Positions 62,737 to 64,000 of a stretch of DNA of 64,000 bases are shown in pieces. Position numbers and translations under genes: made by a program. The stretch's first letter is position 1. Each line of letters starts with the position of its first letter. Origin of the DNA: Sporosarcina sp. (GTDB lineage Bacteria > Bacillota > Bacilli > Bacillales_A > Planococcaceae). Below the pieces are notes generated by a model that worked only from the letters and a program-made list of their open reading frames with translations, did no database searches and had not been told where the DNA came from. The stretch is from contig JARIBI010000045.1 of the NCBI GenBank assembly GCA_029257435.1, positions 1 through 64,000 on the forward strand. Reading direction: 5' to 3'.

Positions 62737-64000
62737 ATGGAGCAGGTACAACAGTTAGAAAATATGATTACGAATGGCAATCTGCAGGGGATTGAAGAGA
62801 CAGTAAAGCAACTAACAAACAGCACTGAATTTGATGCGGTTTATGACAGCGCAACTCTACTAATGGAGTACGGTCTCGTTCCTCAAGCGGATCAGTTATA
62901 TGATGCGTTACTTGCTCATATGCCAGATGCAGGGCAACTGAAAATAGATCGGGCAGAAGCTATGATGGCGCTGGGAAGAGAAGACGAAGCGCTCTTACTC
63001 TTAACGGATATCGATTCAGAAGAAGAGGAATATCTTCAAGCACTCTTGTTGTTAGCTGATTACTATCAAACCATTGGAATGGCGGAAGTTGCGCTTGCTA
63101 AAATTGAAGAAGCAGCGGCACTTGCTCCTGAAGAGCCGGTTATCCGTTTTGCAAAAGCAGAACTTCTGCTGGAGAGTGGCAAATATTCAGAGGCCGCCCG
63201 TCTTTATTTACAGCTGAAAGAACGCGGGGTGGATGAAGTTGGCGGAGCATCCATTGAAGCGCGCATTGCTGAGGCGTTTAGCGCAGGTGCTGCATACGAA
63301 GAGGCGGTTCCTTACTATGAATCCTTGTTAAAGAAAGGCGATGTACTTCCAGACACGCTTTTTGGAGCAGCTTACAGTCAGTATCAAAGCGGAAACCCGC
63401 AGCCAGCTTTGCGGCACTTGGATCAGTTAATCGATATGGATCCTGACTATTTCTCCGCATATATGCTTGCAGGTCAGGCAAGTCTGTTACTAGAGGAAAA
63501 TGAAAAAGCTTTCACATTCTTTACAGAAGGATTACGCAGGGACGAATTCGATAAAGAACTTCATCTTGCTGCTGGTAAAGCGGCTTTGAAGTTAGGAAGA
63601 TCCGATTCGGCAGAAAGGTACTTGGGCGATGCACTTGCACTAGATCCTGAATACGTAGAAGCGCGAATCTCGCTGGCCTCTTTGTTTGAACAACAAGAGC
63701 AATACGAAAACTTGCTTGAACTCCTTCAGGATACATCCGAAGAGCAATTGGAAATTCCTTTACTCGCTGCATTTAAAGCATATGCCGAGGAAAATTTGGA
63801 ACGGTACACAGAGGCATACCATTCTTACGTTCTGGCATACACTGGCATGAAGGAAGATCCGGAATTTCTAGAAAGATACGCGAAATTCTTGCTAGAAGAA
63901 GGGAAACGATCGGAAGCGATGAACATTGTAAAGGAACTGGTGGTACTTGTACCAGATCATCCTGAATGGACATCATTTTTAGAGGATCAGGAAGAAGAGG
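62737..64000 (+). CDS. ypiA: tetratricopeptide repeat protein YpiA, 3' end outside the window
   Basis: An open frame from the ATG at 62737 (AAAAAGGA upstream) to the window end, at least 421 residues without a stop. It is acidic and helical throughout with repeated 34-residue TPR-like units (for example LYDALLAHMPDAGQLKIDRAEAMMALG, AAGKAALKLGRSDSAERYLGDALALDP). B. subtilis YpiA has about this length and follows aroE, so only a few codons should be missing. Function unknown; TPR proteins bind partners. Confidence 0.88.
   Translation, partial: MEQVQQLENMITNGNLQGIEETVKQLTNSTEFDAVYDSATLLMEYGLVPQADQLYDALLAHMPDAGQLKIDRAEAMMALGREDEALLLLTDIDSEEEEYLQALLLLADYYQTIGMAEVALAKIEEAAALAPEEPVIRFAKAELLLESGKYSEAARLYLQLKERGVDEVGGASIEARIAEAFSAGAAYEEAVPYYESLLKKGDVLPDTLFGAAYSQYQSGNPQPALRHLDQLIDMDPDYFSAYMLAGQASLLLEENEKAFTFFTEGLRRDEFDKELHLAAGKAALKLGRSDSAERYLGDALALDPEYVEARISLASLFEQQEQYENLLELLQDTSEEQLEIPLLAAFKAYAEENLERYTEAYHSYVLAYTGMKEDPEFLERYAKFLLEEGKRSEAMNIVKELVVLVPDHPEWTSFLEDQEEE

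Overview
The window looks like a stretch of chromosome from an endospore-forming Firmicute of the order Bacillales. It carries spoIIAA-spoIIAB-sigF, spoVAF, spoIVA, sleB-ypeB, the res cytochrome-maturation operon, a two-subunit heptaprenyl diphosphate synthase, mtrB (TRAP) and Shine-Dalgarno-rich genes with ATG/GTG/TTG starts. The gene order follows the Bacillus subtilis yqk-to-ypiA segment from one end to the other, but many genes present there are absent here. Moderate GC, a short spore gene set and protein divergence suggest a Planococcaceae member such as Sporosarcina; the genus is inference only.

Layout. 0-10 kb: the 3' end of yneF, then yqkD and yqkE interleaved with catabolic and salvage genes (mvaB, an acetyl-CoA acetyltransferase, a menC/NSAR enzyme, a YhcN-type lipoprotein gene, ilvE, a DAO-family FAD oxidase, and xpt-pbuX behind a guanine-type riboswitch). 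10-16 kb: yqkF, nudF, a membrane protein, fur, xerD, deoB, pdp. 16-21 kb: the SigH-type promoter and the spoIIA operon, running directly into spoVAF, then lysA and a tiny membrane peptide. 21-25 kb: ribT, ypuF, scpA-scpB, a D,D-carboxypeptidase and rluB. 25-33 kb: resABC, resDE, sigX-rsiX. 33-43 kb: FMN riboswitch-ribU, fer, ypbB-recQ, ypbE, ypbG, ypdA, prsW, sleB-ypeB, ypfA. 43-51 kb: cmk, plsC, ypfD, der, gpsA, yphE, yphF, spoIVA. 51-64 kb: hbs, folE, mtrB, hepS-menG-hepT, ndk, cheR, the aromatic supraoperon aroC(aroF)-aroB-aroH-hisC-tyrA-aroA without trp genes, and the start of ypiA.

The genes cover cytochrome c maturation and its redox control, menaquinone side-chain synthesis, the shikimate/chorismate pathway, chromosome segregation and dimer resolution, ribosome assembly, and forespore and cortex/coat functions. 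I saw no rRNA, tRNA, insertion sequence, prophage, CRISPR array or defence system. The most interesting content is the pattern of gene loss inside a collinear backbone (spoVAA-AE, spmAB, trpEDCFBA, pupG and ribDEAH are not at their usual places), several compact terminator/promoter overlaps, two riboswitches, and a few small or unrecognised membrane proteins. I did not find a convincing new multi-gene system.
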